In this document: one piece after another, positions 13,002 through 13,403 of the stretch
Layout of the letters: every line of letters begins with the position of its first letter
Position numbering within the stretch: position 1 is the first letter of the stretch
Assembly (NCBI GenBank): GCA_030526885.1
Contig: JAUNBV010000038.1
Location: forward strand, 1 to 13,403
DNA: 13,403 nucleotides
Direction of reading: 5' to 3'
Source of the DNA: Syntrophomonadaceae bacterium
GTDB lineage: Bacteria > Bacillota > Syntrophomonadia > Syntrophomonadales > Syntrophomonadaceae
The notes under the pieces: generated by a model
What the model saw: the letters and a program-made list of their open reading frames with translations, nothing else
Told to the model about the DNA's origin: nothing
Databases searched by the model: none
Program-made: the position numbers and the translations under genes

Positions 13002-13403
13002 TTACTTTTTGTAGATATCATCGTAAACGTCTTGGTAAGCCGCCAGGACGTTCTTCGTCTTAATCTTGGCCGAAGGTGTCATCATGCCGTTTTGCTCCGT
13101 AAACTTTTTGTTTAAAATCCGAAACTCTTTAATCTGCTCATAGGGTTCCAGTTGAGCATTGACTCTGTCGATAGCATCGCGCACCATAAAGGTCACCACA
13201 TCGCCGGCGACGATCTCCGGTGGTACTTCTACCACCACCTGCATACCGTTTTCTTCGGCGTAAACCACGCCTTCTTTGTTAAACTCCATGCCCACTTCCG
13301 TCATCTTATTAATTATGGCGTCCAAATTGGGAACGATCAAGGCGGAGATAAAAGGCTTATCCTGCCCCAGCACAACTACTTGATCGAGGATGCCGAACAT
13401 GCT
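13002..13403 (-). CDS. Third acyl-CoA synthetase (AMP-forming), C-terminal part only
   Basis: The last ~133 residues of a third adenylate-forming acyl-CoA synthetase; the gene runs off the right edge of the window, so its start is missing. The C-terminal domain shows FISALIVPNLDAI, EPYEQIKEFRILNKKFTEQNG and MMTPSAKIKTKNVL with the putative catalytic lysine, in register with the C-termini of the two complete synthetases but clearly more divergent. The stop (TAA at 13002-13004) is 12 bases from the dehydrogenase start, and the dehydrogenase ribosome binding site directly follows it, so the two are co-transcribed. That pairing suggests activation followed by the first oxidation step of the same acyl-CoA. 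Confidence 0.88.
   Translation of the reverse strand, partial: SMFGILDQVVVLGQDKPFISALIVPNLDAIINKMTEVGMEFNKEGVVYAEENGMQVVVEVPPEIVAGDVVTFMVRDAIDRVNAQLEPYEQIKEFRILNKKFTEQNGMMTPSAKIKTKNVLAAYQDVYDDIYKK

Overview
The window looks like an anaerobic, probably spore-forming member of the Bacillota (Clostridia-like). Two things point there. The tepA–ylzJ pair is typical of that phylum, and the oxygen-sensitive ATP-driven 2-hydroxyacyl-CoA dehydratase system is confined to anaerobes. The mix of long-chain acyl-CoA synthetases and a large acyl-CoA dehydrogenase would fit a fatty-acid or amino-acid oxidising anaerobe, possibly a Peptococcaceae/Syntrophomonas-type organism, but the genus cannot be fixed from this sequence.

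Layout. (1) 1-323: two copies of a 124-bp, hairpin-rich repeat in direct tandem, then non-coding DNA. (2) 324-1237, minus strand: tepA-like membrane-associated ClpP-family protease followed by overlapping ylzJ. (3) 1292-4711, plus strand: a possible 19-codon leader frame, then activator and two dehydratase subunits in HadI-HadB-HadC order, ending in a hairpin and a very good intrinsic terminator. (4) 4796-8779, minus strand: two tandem, equally long (647 aa) long-chain acyl-CoA synthetase paralogs with a candidate promoter and an upstream palindrome. (5) 8780-9109: AT-rich intergenic region with opposing control elements. (6) 9110-11240, plus strand: three consecutive genes that each carry the same double-CxxC zinc ribbon, fused to an AIM24-family domain, to a two-helix membrane domain, and to an amphipathic/coiled-coil domain; a terminator follows. 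(7) 11268-13403, minus strand: a 573-aa acyl-CoA dehydrogenase preceded by the 3' end of a third acyl-CoA synthetase.

How it may work together. The HadIBC-type genes have no CoA-transferase beside them, although had/fld clusters usually carry one. Three AMP-forming synthetases and an acyl-CoA dehydrogenase lie within 9 kb, but in separately transcribed and oppositely oriented units. They could supply CoA esters and reduce or oxidise enoyl-CoA products, but that link is inference. The least explained part is the three-gene zinc-ribbon locus. Its shared ribbon and lipid/membrane-like partner domains suggest proteins that meet at one site, probably the membrane.
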